From assembly GCA_035274845.1 (NCBI GenBank), contig DATENU010000022.1, positions 333,181 through 397,180 on the forward strand: 64,000 nucleotides of DNA, read 5' to 3'. Below the pieces are notes generated by a model. The model saw only the letters and a program-made list of their open reading frames with translations, had not been told where the DNA came from and searched no databases. Below are positions 43,501-57,680 of the stretch, in pieces; position 1 is the stretch's first letter; each line of letters starts with the position of its first letter. The position numbers and the translations under genes were made by a program. This stretch comes from Chthoniobacterales bacterium (GTDB taxonomy: Bacteria > Verrucomicrobiota > Verrucomicrobiia > Chthoniobacterales > UBA10450).

Positions 43501-43599
43501 AGCTCTTCTGTAGCCGCGGCCCTGTGGGCCGCGCGAGACTTGGGACGCGTAAAACGCTCTGCCTCACGTCGCCCACAGGGCGACGGCTACAGAAGAGTT
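43501..43599. repeat. Long inverted repeat touching the glycosyltransferase stop
   Basis: The left arm at 43501-43529 (..CTCTTCTGTAGCCG..GCCCTGTGGGC) and right arm at 43570-43599 (GCCCACAGGGC..CGGCTACAGAAGAG..) are inverse copies with about three mismatches. The inner CCTGTGGG/CCCACAGG part is a further palindrome. The right arm runs into the TAA stop of the glycosyltransferase gene. The TGTAGC start links it to the inverted repeat at 20884-20988. Confidence 0.62.
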
Positions 43600-45160
43600 A
43601 ATTCCACTTCTTTGCTTTGGGCCAGAGTGCCTGCAACGTCGTGTTGAGATCGCGACAAACAAAGATGTCGAAGTGTTCGTCGCGCCGCGAGTACGGATGG
43701 TTGGCCCGGCCCATCGCTTCGACACTCGCGAAATGCTCGCGGTCGCCGGTGCCGTCGCTCCCGAGGACGATCACGCTTTCCCCAGTGTACTCCCGCGGTC
43801 CCCAGAGCCAGTAATTCTGATGGCTACAAATCGCCTTCGGCAAATCGTATTTCTTGCCGAAGAAATCGATCGCGCCGGCTTCGCCGTAATTGTTGGCAAA
43901 GATCGCGGTCGCCGCGCGCTGTTCGGGTGGAAGCTCATGGTAGATTCGAGCGACCTCCCGCGCCATCTCCTCCCAGCCAAACTCATCGGCGAAATGCTGC
44001 GGTAAGGGGCCGGTCGGCTGGTTTTCCGCTTTCGGTGGCTCGATACCGAGCGCTTTCTGATAGCGGACATATTTCCGGGCCGGCAAAACTGGCACGGAGA
44101 GCGGCGCCAGAAGGCAAAACGCCAGGACGATCAAGGTGACATAGACAGCGCGACTCCAGCGACCGCGTTCGCGGGTTAGCCTCTCGAACCCAATGGCGCC
44201 GGCGGCGAAAAGCATCGGATACGCGGCAGAGAGATAATAATTCTTCCCTTTCAAAACGATGAAAGCGACCAGGAGCAGGACGTAGGTCAAACCGAGAATG
44301 CGAAAGCGCCGTCCGTCTCGAGTGAAACAAAGCCACCCGAGTCCACCCAGCCAGAGAGGAAACAGGACTGGGTTCAGGAGCATGGCCTGATCGATGACGA
44401 AAGCGATCGGGCCCCGCACCACGTCACGATGAGTGCCGCGAATGTTGTGCATCAGTTCCAGGAATGGAAACCCGTGACGAATCTGCCAGATCAGGTTCGG
44501 AAGAAAGATCAGGAACGCGCAAAGGGCCCCGAGCCAGATCCAGACGTTCGAAAGAAAACGTCGCTGGGGCGAAAGAAACAGCCCGATCAAAACCGCGACG
44601 GCGAAGAATCCGGTAGTGTATTTGTTCTCCATCCCAATCCCGATGATGAGGCCGAACAAAAGCCAGTAGCGCGGCTCAGCCTGGTTGATCGCGCGGACGA
44701 TGCACCAGGCCGCGGCGACCCAGACCAGGGGTTCGAACGCGTTCATGGTCAGCCAGTGATGCAGAAGCAGGTAAACAGGAGCAATCGCCACGGCGAGCGC
44801 CGCCATGGCCTGGGCGAAAGCGCGGCCACCCATCTCGCGCGCCAGTTTCCCCGTCCACCAGACCGTGGCGGCGCCCGCCAACGCGGGAAGCAGCCGCAGG
44901 CCGAGAAGGGATTCGCCGAAAAGATGGCGCGCAATCCAGGCGACAAAGGCGATGAGCGGTGGCTGATCGACGTAGCCGAAGTCGAGGTGCTCGGAGCAGG
45001 CCAGGTAATATAATTCGTCGCGAAAGATTCCGTAACGGCCGGCAATCAGAAGATGAAAAACCAACTTCGCGGCCGCAAGCAGCCAGACGATTACCGGCCC
45101 CGGGAGAAATTCCCGTTCGACGGGAGGGCCGGCCCGCGTGAGGTGAATTGCCCTTTCCAT
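43598..45160 (-). CDS. Family 39-type glycosyltransferase (PMT/ArnT-like)
   Basis: 520 residues from ATG 45160; the frame extends to 45190 but only by an unusual ATT. About 11 membrane helices are predicted. 'GRYGIFRDELYYLACSEHLD' and 'FGYVDQPPLIAFVAWIARHL' carry the acidic residues of the first periplasmic loop of GT-C enzymes of the GT39/GT83 type. 'HHWLTMNAFEPLVWVAAAW' is the second. The C-terminal soluble part ('EEMAREVARIYHELPPEQRA', 'NYGEAGAIDFFGKKY') resembles bacterial dolichyl-phosphate-mannose-type transferases. It should move a sugar from a polyprenyl phosphate to an acceptor at the outer face of the inner membrane. Confidence 0.88.
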   Translation of the reverse strand: MERAIHLTRAGPPVEREFLPGPVIVWLLAAAKLVFHLLIAGRYGIFRDELYYLACSEHLDFGYVDQPPLIAFVAWIARHLFGESLLGLRLLPALAGAATVWWTGKLAREMGGRAFAQAMAALAVAIAPVYLLLHHWLTMNAFEPLVWVAAAWCIVRAINQAEPRYWLLFGLIIGIGMENKYTTGFFAVAVLIGLFLSPQRRFLSNVWIWLGALCAFLIFLPNLIWQIRHGFPFLELMHNIRGTHRDVVRGPIAFVIDQAMLLNPVLFPLWLGGLGWLCFTRDGRRFRILGLTYVLLLVAFIVLKGKNYYLSAAYPMLFAAGAIGFERLTRERGRWSRAVYVTLIVLAFCLLAPLSVPVLPARKYVRYQKALGIEPPKAENQPTGPLPQHFADEFGWEEMAREVARIYHELPPEQRAATAIFANNYGEAGAIDFFGKKYDLPKAICSHQNYWLWGPREYTGESVIVLGSDGTGDREHFASVEAMGRANHPYSRRDEHFDIFVCRDLNTTLQALWPKAKKWN

Positions 45161-45196
45161 TTTTAGCGCTCCGGATTTTCCGAGAGACAATCTCCG

Positions 45197-46183
45197 CTAA
45201 TCGGCGCTCCGAAAAATATTGATTACCGCCGGAGTTTTCCCGGGACGATACATCGCCGCGCCATAACAAACCGCGGCAGAGCCTTCCTTGGCAAAACGAA
45301 TCTTGTTCAGGTTCGAATCCCAGCGTTCGAGGTAACTGCAGTTCGCGGTTTTCGTCGAGTTGGGGATCGGAACATAACGATTGTAGGTCATGGTTAGAAA
45401 CGCGCCGTCGCCCGGCAACGGGAACGGCGCGGCCCAGTTTGGCGAGAGCCGAACGAACCGACGCTTGGTCAGGTCGAGCGCGTAATCGGTATCGCCGTCG
45501 GTGCTGTTTAGGTGGACCCCGAAAAAGGCAAGACGCAGTGGCGGATCGAAAAGAAATCTCGTGGGCTTGGGGCCCTTGCTCTCCAATTGCTCGACCGCCC
45601 CTTCAAAGCCCGGGATCTTGGGAAACTCGGTCGACTTGCCGGACTTCAAATCGCGCAAGACGTAATGCTTGCCGTGTTCTGGCCCATTGACGGAATCGTT
45701 CTCGTCGCCTCGGACCTCCTTGAGGATCAGCTCTACGGAGCCGTCGGGTGCGCGAAACTTCTGGGTGCGCGAACCGAAACCGGGTGCGCTTTCGTCATCC
45801 CCTGAACCCTCCATTTCGGGCCAAACAAAGTAAGTTGAAGCCGGACCGTCCAAGTACCAATGTGGTGCAGCGCCGAGCCGCTTGAGTCCATCGCCGCTCG
45901 GCTCAATGCTCCATTGTTCGGACTGGTTTTCGGCGATTTCGCGCGTGAAAACGATGGTCTGACCATCATCCGCAAACATCGGATCGGTGTCCTGACCACG
46001 CTCTTCGTTTGTAAGTTGGCGGACCAGGGTGCCATCCTCGCGATAAAGAAAAAGGTGCGAATGGCTTTCGCCTTCCGACTGGAGATATCGGATCGCGACC
46101 ACGATTTCCGCCGCAATCTGCGCGCGCGCCGTTGCCAGGGACAGGCAGGCCGCGACCGCGAACAACCCAAGCGCTCGTCTCAT
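45197..46183 (-). CDS. Secreted PD40/TolB-like propeller protein
   Basis: 328 residues from ATG 46183, which opens a signal peptide (MRRALGLFAVAACLSLATAR); the frame is open to 46405 without features. 'HLFLYREDGTLVRQLTNEER' with GQDTDPMFADDGQTIVFTRE is a WD40-like PD40 blade, and the remainder reads as further beta strands. PD40/TolB-like proteins are periplasmic; the partner is unknown. It ends 36 bp before the glycosyltransferase start and is probably co-transcribed with it. Confidence 0.75.
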   Translation of the reverse strand: MRRALGLFAVAACLSLATARAQIAAEIVVAIRYLQSEGESHSHLFLYREDGTLVRQLTNEERGQDTDPMFADDGQTIVFTREIAENQSEQWSIEPSGDGLKRLGAAPHWYLDGPASTYFVWPEMEGSGDDESAPGFGSRTQKFRAPDGSVELILKEVRGDENDSVNGPEHGKHYVLRDLKSGKSTEFPKIPGFEGAVEQLESKGPKPTRFLFDPPLRLAFFGVHLNSTDGDTDYALDLTKRRFVRLSPNWAAPFPLPGDGAFLTMTYNRYVPIPNSTKTANCSYLERWDSNLNKIRFAKEGSAAVCYGAAMYRPGKTPAVINIFRSAD

Positions 46184-46468
46184 TTCGCTCGCCGGTTTGC
46201 CGGAAGGCGCGGTCTTTGTCAATAACGCCAGTCCAAAGGTGCGGTGGAGTTGCCGTGCCAGAGATTTGCCTGGGGGCGGGCCGGCGTATTCGCTTGTGTT
46301 TAAGACACTCAAGGCGTAAAAAGAGGGACACCGTTCGTTAGGTCCGCCAACCTGCGGCCCTGGCTCTTTCACTAACATCCCTATCCATTGAGATATGAGC
46401 CCCACGAGCCACGAAACGGAAACCTCCCGCAGCCGCTTGATCGCAGGCGAACGACACGCTTTCAGTCG

Positions 46469-49400
46469 ATGAAAGCGGCGGCGACGCTGCTGCTGGTATT
46501 ATTGTTGAGTTCGCAGGTGCGAGCCCAGTCCGCGCTGGACGGCTTCGATCCGAACCCGAACAGCTCGATTGACGTAATCGTGGTTCAGCCGGACGGCAAA
46601 ATTCTTATCGGCGGCAGCTTTACCACTCTTTCGCCCAACGGCGGACCGACAGTCACGCGCAATCACATTGCCCGGCTAAACGCGGACGGAACCTTGGACA
46701 GTGCCTTCAATCCCAACGCGAACGACTCTGTTATTTGCATCGCGTTGCAGGCGGACGGTAAGATTTTGGTGGGCGGCTATTTTGAATCAAACTTCGGCGA
46801 GCCCACCATAGGCGGACAGATACGCAATTTCATTGCCCGGCTCGATCCCATAACAGGCTTGGCTGATTCGTTTAACCCAAACGCGAACTTCTACGTTTAT
46901 TCAATCGCGGTGCAGCCGGACGGCAGGATTTTAGCGGGCGGCTCTTTTGGCGTTATCGGCGGACAGTCGCGCAGCGGCATCGCCCGCCTCGATCCCACCA
47001 CCGGCTTGGCTGATTCGTTCGCCCCGGGCCCTTCCGGCAGTGGTGTCCATTCCATCGCACTGCAGGAGGACGGCAAAATTTTGGTGGCTGGAATTTTCTT
47101 CGCGATGGGCGGCCAGTCGCGGAAATACATCGCCCGGCTGGATGCCACCACCGGCCTGGCAGATTCATTCAACCCGAACCCGTCTAGTTTTGTCCAGTCG
47201 ATGGCGGTGCAGCCGGACGGCAAGATTTTGGTTGTCGGGATGTTCAGCGGGGCGAACAGCATTGGCGGCCAGTCGCGCAATTACATCGCTCGGCTCGATC
47301 CCATTACCGGTTTGGCTGATTCGTTCAACCCAAACGCAAACGATTACACCTATTCGATCGCGGTGCAGGCAGACGGCAAGGTCCTGGTCGGCGGCTTCTT
47401 TATTACGGTCGGCGGTCAGACGCGCCACCACATCGCCCCGCCTCGATGCCACAACCGGTTTGGCTGATGCGTTCGACCCGAATCCGACGAATGGTCCGAT
47501 GGACCCAACCGGTCCTGTCTTTACCATCGCAGTGCAGACGGACGGCAAGATTCTAGCGGGTGGCGACTTCGACACCGTGGCGCCGAACGGCGGAGCCGCG
47601 GTAACCCGCCATAACCTTGCCCGAATGGAAATCGACGGGAGGGTTGACCAGAATCTCAATGGCGGTGTCGCCGGCTCCTCGGTTGATGCCATCGCCATTC
47701 AGCCAGACGGTAAGATTCTGATTGGCGGCGATTTTTATATGGTGTCAGGCGTGTCACGCAACAATCTCGCTCGCTTGAATACGGATGGCACACTCGACAC
47801 CGTTTTTAATCCGCCAATGTACCCCAACACCCCCGGTTACGTTGCGGTCCAAACGGACGGCAAAATTCTAGCGGCGGGCAATATATCCGGCCCGGGTTCT
47901 GTCTTCGGAATCACGCGGTTCAATGGCACGATCGGGACGGTGGATGATTCCTTCCACCCAACCACAAACAATTTTGTTAAAGCCATGGCACTGCAGCCGG
48001 ACGGCAAGATCCTCATCGTCGGCGGCTTTCACCCCCCAGAAGACAGGAGTGTTAGCCGTCTAAATACGGACGGCTCAGTCGACACGTCCTTTGACCCGAA
48101 GGTGGGGGGCGCTATTTGCATGGCGCTGGAGCCGGACGGTAAAATTTTGATTGGCGGTATCTTTACCAGTGTCGACGGTCAGACGCGCCATCGCATCGCC
48201 CGCCTCAACCCGGACGGGACCCTGGATGCTGCTTTTAACCCGAACGCTGACGAGGATCTCGTCACTGCAATCGCGGTTCAGGCGGACGGCAAAATCCTGG
48301 TAGCCGGCCATTTCGCCGATATCGGTGGACAGCCGCGTCACCGTATCGCGCGGCTCGACGGGACGACGGGAGCGGCCGATTCATTCGACGCCCAGGCGGA
48401 CGCCACGATTTCCTCCATGGTGATCCAGGCGGACACCAGGATTTTGGTGGCTGGGTCGTTCCACAGCATCGGCGGGCAGATGCGCGACCACATCGCCCGA
48501 CTCGACCCGACTACCGGTCTGGCCGATTCGTTCGACCCGAACGTGAACGGGTATCTGGATTCCATGGCCGTGGCGGCGGACGGCAAGATTCTGGTGGGCG
48601 GCAATTTTGGTTCCATCGGCGGAACGCAACGCGTGAATTTTGCCAAATTATCCCAAGACACTGCGGCCCTGCAAAACCTCGCGGTAACACACACTGGCAT
48701 TTCCTGGACGCGAGGCGGATCGAGTCCGCAATTTGCCCACGTCACGTTTGAGTCTTCAACCGACAACGTGAATTACGCGGCATTGGGCGAGGGCACGCGG
48801 GCTGGCAGCAACTGGATTTTGAATGGATTGAGCCTCCCAACCGAACAAAACATCTTTATCCGCGCGCGCGGTTATTGTGGCACCGGCGAGTATAACGGCT
48901 CCGAGAGCCTCGCGGAATCTGTGCGGAAAGTATTTTTGCGGAAGCCAGCGACTCTACGAAACATCTCGACGCGTGTCCGGGTCCAGACCGGCGACAACGC
49001 CGTGATTGGCGGATTTATCATCACGGGCACACAAACCAAGACCGTGATCGTTCGTGGAACCGGGCCCTCGCTCCCGATCCCCGGAGCGCTGGCCGATCCA
49101 GTCATCGAAGTTCACGGTTCCTCCGGCCAACTCCTCGCGACGAACGACAATTGGAACGACTCCCTGACCAGACAGCAAATTATCGATAGCGGGCTGGCGC
49201 CATCCAACGATCTCGAATCGGCGCTTTGGGGAGTAATCGATCCCGGGGCTTATACGGTCGTCGTCCGGGGCACCCACAACGGCACGGGAATTGGCTTGTT
49301 TGAAGTTTACGACCTGGATCCGCTCGCTGATTCCAGGCTGACCAACGTCGCGACGCGTGGTCTGGTCGAGACCGGCGACAACGTGATGATTGGCGGCACT

Positions 49401-49712
49401 ATCATTGTAGGAGCTGCTCCAGCGAGGCTGCTTCTTCGCGCAATCGGGCGCAGCCTAACGAATTTCGACATCGCAAATGCCCTGGCCGATCCCGTCCTGA
49501 CACTCTACGACGGCAACGGCGAACTCATCGCGATCAATTACGATTGGCGTGACGATCAGGAAGCGGAAATTGCCGCGACTGGGTTGCCACCATCGAACGA
49601 TCGGGAGTCGGCCATTGTGAAAAATCTCGTGCCCGGTAACTACACCGCGATCGTTCGCGGATTCGACAACACCACCGGCGTGGCGTTGATCGAGGCGTAC
49701 GACCTGGAGTAG
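46469..49712 (+). CDS. Secreted delta-60 repeat protein with ISTR module, frameshifted
   Basis: One gene read in two frames. ATG 46469 opens a signal peptide (MKAAATLLLVLLLSSQVRAQ), then delta-60 repeats of about 55 residues ('VVQPDGKILIGGSFTTLSPN', 'IALQADGKILVGG', 'IARLDPTTGLADSF'). At 47435-47441 one extra C in GCCCCGCC turns 'IARLDATTGLADAFD' into a short false tail ending at 47467. The other frame continues to 49712. The joined product is about 1080 residues with around 15 repeats, then a beta domain (about 48660-48950) and the tandem ISTR module (48955-49712: 'NISTRVRVQTGDNAVIGGFI', 'VIVRGTGPSLPIPG'). A broken gene, slippage or an assembly error are all possible. Confidence 0.82.
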
Positions 49713-49816
49713 AGCATCCTGGAAGTTCGGCGCTGCCATCCCAATCGCCTCTGAGGCGGTCTGTCCTACTGATCGAGGTAGTAGGCTTCCGCCTGGAATT
49801 CGGTCGGCTCTCCATT

Positions 49817-51436
49817 TTGTCTCGAATTCAAGTGATCCTGACCGAACATGCGGTCGTGTCGAGCACGCGAAATCGTATTTTTTTTTCTGCGCTCATACTT
49901 TGTCTGGCGGCTCTTCTCCGGGTTGGCCCCGTCTTCTCCGGTCTGCCCTACTCCGATTACATCGATGAAGGCTTTGTTCTTCATCAGGCGAGTCATGTCT
50001 TGAAGAGCCGAGGCGTCGACGCGCGTTGGTACGGCTATCCAACTCTTCCGGCCTACTTGACGGCAGGAGCGATGCTGGCAGGCGGTCCGATTTATCGCCA
50101 ATGTCACGGCCACAGTTTCCGCAGGGACCTGCCAGGCGGCGAAATTGGGCAGCCGTTTGCCTATGACTACGACCTCATCTCGCCGCAGGAATTGATCATC
50201 GCCGGGCGGCTCGTGGCGGCCGCATTGAGTATCGCGACCGTCGTTCTCACAGGTTTGCTTGGGGCGCGATTGCAAGGTGGCATGGCGGGCGCATTAGCGA
50301 TGATCCTGGCGAGTGTTTGCCCGGCACTCGTGCTCCGAGCATCGAATGTCATCGTTGATACTTTTGCGTGCTTTTTCGTAACGCTCACTCTTTACCTGTG
50401 CGACCAGATCCGTTCGGAACGGCGCCGTTCCTGGAGCCTTGGCTGGGCAGCGGCCGCCGGTCTTGCCGCAGGGGCCAGTTTTGCCTGCAAATACACCGCC
50501 GGGGTTGTGTTCGTCGCCGTCTTGGCCGCGGTTTTCCTCTTCCCATTCACAAAAACGCTGCGTCTTCAGTTAACTGCCGCTGCGGGCACTGGATTGATCG
50601 TGGGCATCGTCCTCGGCGTTCCTGCGATTATTTTCGATTGGCGGACTGTCACCCACGATCTGGCCGTAATAGCGAGGAATTACGGCACGATGGCTTCCGT
50701 TCCAGGGTATTTCGGCCAGGCAATTCAACCTTATGAACTAGGCTGGCCTCTCGTCCTCGCGGGTTGGGTTGGAATCGCAGTGGCATTTCGCCAGAAGCCT
50801 ACCCGCATGGTCATGGCGATCTGGAGTCTTTTCGCTGTGCTCTCTATCGCCGTGCTTCTGCTGAAGCCTTTCCAACCTTTCCGCAATCTATTGCCGCTCG
50901 TCCCGCCATTCTGTGTCGCCGGCGGCATCGCGTTTGCCAAAGTGTTCGGCTCGTTCCCCCTTGCGCGCCCGTCGTCAAAGATCGCCGTCGCAGTGATACT
51001 CGGTGGGATTGCAACCTCGTCGCTGGGCTTTCATTCGGTGCAATCTCTTTATCAGCGTATGACCCATCGGGATAGCCGGATCGAGGCGATCGACTGGCTT
51101 CGACAGCATACGAGTAAGGACGAGAAGATCCTCGCCATCAGGGAACTCGCCATTCTGCCGGAGGAATCGCGAAGAGTTTCCGCCACTTCGGTCACCCGCT
51201 CGTTCGTCGAAGCGTCCGACCTTCTCGACCAGGAACATTTCACTTACGTGGTCACGGGCGATTTAGACCAGCGTTTCGCGGAGAACCCGGATAGTGTCTC
51301 GGAAAACATTGCTCGCTGGCGTGAGAAGACCGCCAAGTTCACCGCCCAGGCGGAGTTCGGCTCCGGTCCGACGTTTGTCGTCCCGAATGTTTGGCGGACC
51401 AACGATGAGCGAATTGTGATCTTGAAGGTCAGATAA
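49817..51436 (+). CDS. Family 39-type membrane glycosyltransferase
   Basis: 539 residues from TTG 49817. GTG codons at 49832 and 49856 are alternative starts, and no clear Shine-Dalgarno sequence decides. About 11 membrane helices. 'PVFSGLPYSDYIDEGFVLHQ' carries the acidic motif of the first loop. 'AGRLVAAALSIATVVLTGLL' and 'DTFACFFVTLTLYLC' follow the GT39 layout, and 'FACKYTAGVVFVAVLAAVF' matches the tyrosine-lysine region of such transferases. A soluble C-terminal part starts near residue 410. It should be a polyprenyl-phosphate-sugar transferase at the membrane. Unlike the other copy (43598-45160) it shows no close sequence resemblance. Converges on lpd. Confidence 0.8.
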   Translation: MSRIQVILTEHAVVSSTRNRIFFSALILCLAALLRVGPVFSGLPYSDYIDEGFVLHQASHVLKSRGVDARWYGYPTLPAYLTAGAMLAGGPIYRQCHGHSFRRDLPGGEIGQPFAYDYDLISPQELIIAGRLVAAALSIATVVLTGLLGARLQGGMAGALAMILASVCPALVLRASNVIVDTFACFFVTLTLYLCDQIRSERRRSWSLGWAAAAGLAAGASFACKYTAGVVFVAVLAAVFLFPFTKTLRLQLTAAAGTGLIVGIVLGVPAIIFDWRTVTHDLAVIARNYGTMASVPGYFGQAIQPYELGWPLVLAGWVGIAVAFRQKPTRMVMAIWSLFAVLSIAVLLLKPFQPFRNLLPLVPPFCVAGGIAFAKVFGSFPLARPSSKIAVAVILGGIATSSLGFHSVQSLYQRMTHRDSRIEAIDWLRQHTSKDEKILAIRELAILPEESRRVSATSVTRSFVEASDLLDQEHFTYVVTGDLDQRFAENPDSVSENIARWREKTAKFTAQAEFGSGPTFVVPNVWRTNDERIVILKVR

Positions 51437-51453
51437 AGGGCGCGCGCGCTGCT

Positions 51454-52860
<1,407 letters not shown>

Positions 52861-52866
52861 GATGAA

Positions 52867-52984
52867 AAATGACGAATGACGAATGACGAATGACGAAGGA
52901 ATGACCAAGCCCAAATGACAAAGCACCGTGCGAGCGGAGCCATTCATCATTCGTCATTGTTTCGTCATTCGTCATTCGTCATTT
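52867..52984. repeat. Heptamer tandem repeats in inverted arrangement
   Basis: The left block 52867-52897 is four to five copies of GACGAAT. The right block 52942-52984 is the inverse unit, ATTCGTC, again in several copies. The two blocks can pair as a long hairpin with an unpaired core of about 45 bp. The TGA stop of sucB (52979-52981) lies inside the right block. Confidence 0.75.
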
Positions 52985-54226
52985 CGATTCGAAATCGAGC
53001 GGGAGCTTCGTCGGGTCCTCGATGCACTGCTTCACGGTCACGAGAAACGTGACCGCTTCCTTGCCGTCGACGGCGCGGTGATCGTAGCTCAACGCCAAAT
53101 ACATCATCGGTCGAATCTCAACCGCGTCCTTCACCGCTATCGGGCGCTTCACGATCGCGTGCATGCCGAGAATCCCGCTTTGAGGCGGATTCAGGATCGG
53201 TGTCCCCATGAGCGAACCGTAAACTCCGCCGTTTGAAATCGTGAAGGTGCCGCCCTGCAAATCCTCGATCTTGATCTTTCCCTCCCGCGCTTTCCCCGCG
53301 AAATCCGCGATGTCCCGCTCCACTTCCGCGAAACTCTTCTTGTCCGCATCGCGCACGACCGGAACCACCAGGCCGCGTTCTGTTCCGACCGCGACCCCGA
53401 TATCGTAGAAGTGATTCAGGATAAAATCTTCGCCTTCGATCCGGCTATTGATCGCCGGCACGGCCTTCAACGCCTCAACCGCCGCCTTAATGAAGAAAGA
53501 CATGAACCCCAGCTTAAGGCCGTTCTTTTTCGTGAAGGCGTCCTGCGATTTCGCCCGTAACGCCTGGACTGCGGTCATGTCGCACTCGTTGAAGGTCGTA
53601 AGGATGGCGGCCGTGTGCTGAGCCATGACAAGCTGCGCGGCGATCTTGCGGCGCAGGGGCGACATTTTTTTGCGGGTGAACCGTTCGTTCCCGGACGCCT
53701 GCGCCGGTTTTTCCTCCGCGCGATCGCCCGCAGGTTTCGGCGCCGGAGCCTCCGACGGAGCCGGGCGATTCTGGGCCGCACTGAGCGCATCTCCTTTCGT
53801 GATGCGCCCCCCTTTCCCGCTCCCGCGAATTTCCTGCGGATCCAGTTTTTCCTCTGTCACCACGCGGCGAGCGGCTGGTGAAAGCGCATCCGACGATTCC
53901 CCAGCCGGAGCGGGTTTCTGCCCGTCCGGCTTTGCCTCGGCCGGCGCAGCCGCGGCCTCGCTTTTTGGCGCGCTCGGTTTCGGGCTGCTCCCAGCGTCCT
54001 CAATCATCGCAACCACCTCTCCGATTTTCACCTCCGCGCCTTCCGCGACCATGGTCTGCAAAACGCCATCCCGCTCCGCGGTGATCTCGGTGGAAACCTT
54101 GTCGGTCTCGAGAGTAAAGAGCGGATCGCCGGCGCTCACCGGCTCACCCGATTTTTTGTGCCAGACCGAAACAATCCCGCTCTCAATCGATTCGCCGACG
54201 GCCGGAATTTTTACCTCGATGCTCAT
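52979..54226 (-). CDS. sucB: 2-oxoglutarate dehydrogenase E2 (dihydrolipoyl succinyltransferase)
   Basis: 415 residues. N-terminal lipoyl domain with lipoyl-Lys K43 ('LETDKVSTE'). A long Ala/Pro/Glu linker leads to the E3-binding domain at about 118-155 ('[20 protein letters not shown]' with [12 protein letters not shown]). A second linker precedes the catalytic domain, with '[20 protein letters not shown]', '[11 protein letters not shown]' and the active site 'SYDHRAVDG' (H383, D387). '[12 protein letters not shown]' and '[13 protein letters not shown]' are typical of the succinyl (SucB) rather than acetyl subtype. It is the core of the 2-oxoglutarate dehydrogenase complex. The stop codon lies in the heptamer repeat. 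Confidence 0.95.
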   Translation of the reverse strand: MSIEVKIPAVGESIESGIVSVWHKKSGEPVSAGDPLFTLETDKVSTEITAERDGVLQTMVAEGAEVKIGEVVAMIEDAGSSPKPSAPKSEAAAAPAEAKPDGQKPAPAGESSDALSPAARRVVTEEKLDPQEIRGSGKGGRITKGDALSAAQNRPAPSEAPAPKPAGDRAEEKPAQASGNERFTRKKMSPLRRKIAAQLVMAQHTAAILTTFNECDMTAVQALRAKSQDAFTKKNGLKLGFMSFFIKAAVEALKAVPAINSRIEGEDFILNHFYDIGVAVGTERGLVVPVVRDADKKSFAEVERDIADFAGKAREGKIKIEDLQGGTFTISNGGVYGSLMGTPILNPPQSGILGMHAIVKRPIAVKDAVEIRPMMYLALSYDHRAVDGKEAVTFLVTVKQCIEDPTKLPLDFESK

Positions 54227-54250
54227 GAAGGCGTTACATTATGCGCAAAA

Positions 54251-54314
54251 GTGGAAAGTGAATAGTGATCAGTGCCTTGTGATCAAGAACCATTCACTTA
54301 TCACCATTCACCTA

Positions 54315-54318
<4 letters not shown>
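54251..54318. repeat. GTGAATAG/CTATTCAC-type short repeats, inverted
   Basis: The left block 54251-54274 holds GTGGAAAGTGAATAGTGATC, and the right block 54290-54318 holds the inverse type (CATTCACTTATCACCATTCA). The units are looser than the heptamers at 52867-52984 but show the same left/right inverse layout. The sucA stop TGA (54315-54317) is inside the right block. Confidence 0.55.
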
Positions 54319-57068
<2,750 letters not shown>

Positions 57069-57146
57069 GGTGGCTTCAATCTGCAAGGATCGATGGGCTC
57101 CGGCAAGTTGACAGTGCGAAGAGTGTTCCTTTACTTGCAACCCCAG

Positions 57147-57680
57147 ATGACGGCGGAAGAAATCTACGAATCTGTCACTAATGGCGGGGCCAGTGATTTC
57201 GCGCAGGTTGTCGCGATTCTACGGCGTCACGGCCCATGGTGTCTGATCGGCGGCCTGGCGGTGAACTGCTACGTCGAGCCGGTTTACACCATTGATGCGG
57301 ACATCGTCGTGGTTTCGCAACATCTTGAAGCGATCCGAGGAGAACTGGCCGCATCCGGTTTTCAGATGGAGCAATTCGCTCATTCGCTCAACGCGAAGAA
57401 AGCCGCCGGCAAGTTGAATATTCAATTCACCCAGGACGACCGTTACCAGGCGTTCATCGCGCGAGCACAAGCGCGCGAAGTTCTCGGACAAAGCGTTCCA
57501 GTGGCGGACTTGAACGACCTTGTGCAGGGGAAAATCTGGGCGTGGACTGACGAGAAGCGAAGAGTGAGCAAGCGCAAAAAGGACGAACTAGACCTGATCC
57601 GGATCGCAGAGGCGTACCCCGAACTTCGGGGAAACATGCCGAAAGAGATTACATCGCAGCTTGAGGAGGACCCTGCTTGA
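57147..57680 (+). CDS. Nucleotidyltransferase-fold protein (AbiEii-like)
   Basis: 177 residues from ATG 57147. The frame is open to 57045, but that part overlaps the sucA start on the other strand. 'PWCLIGGLAVNCYVEPVYTI' followed by DADIVV is the GG..N and D-x-D strand of minimal nucleotidyltransferases, and 'VADLNDLVQGKIWAWTDEKR' with RVSKRKKDELDLIRI is the C-terminal helical part seen in AbiEii-like and DUF6036-type proteins. Relatives include toxins of abortive-infection or toxin-antitoxin pairs, but no partner antitoxin is seen here. Its TGA overlaps the next gene's TTG start (TTGA). Confidence 0.75.
   Translation: MTAEEIYESVTNGGASDFAQVVAILRRHGPWCLIGGLAVNCYVEPVYTIDADIVVVSQHLEAIRGELAASGFQMEQFAHSLNAKKAAGKLNIQFTQDDRYQAFIARAQAREVLGQSVPVADLNDLVQGKIWAWTDEKRRVSKRKKDELDLIRIAEAYPELRGNMPKEITSQLEEDPA

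Noticed and set aside
52867..52984. Possible CRISPR array
   Set aside because: Seven-base units without spacers and in inverted blocks; no cas genes.
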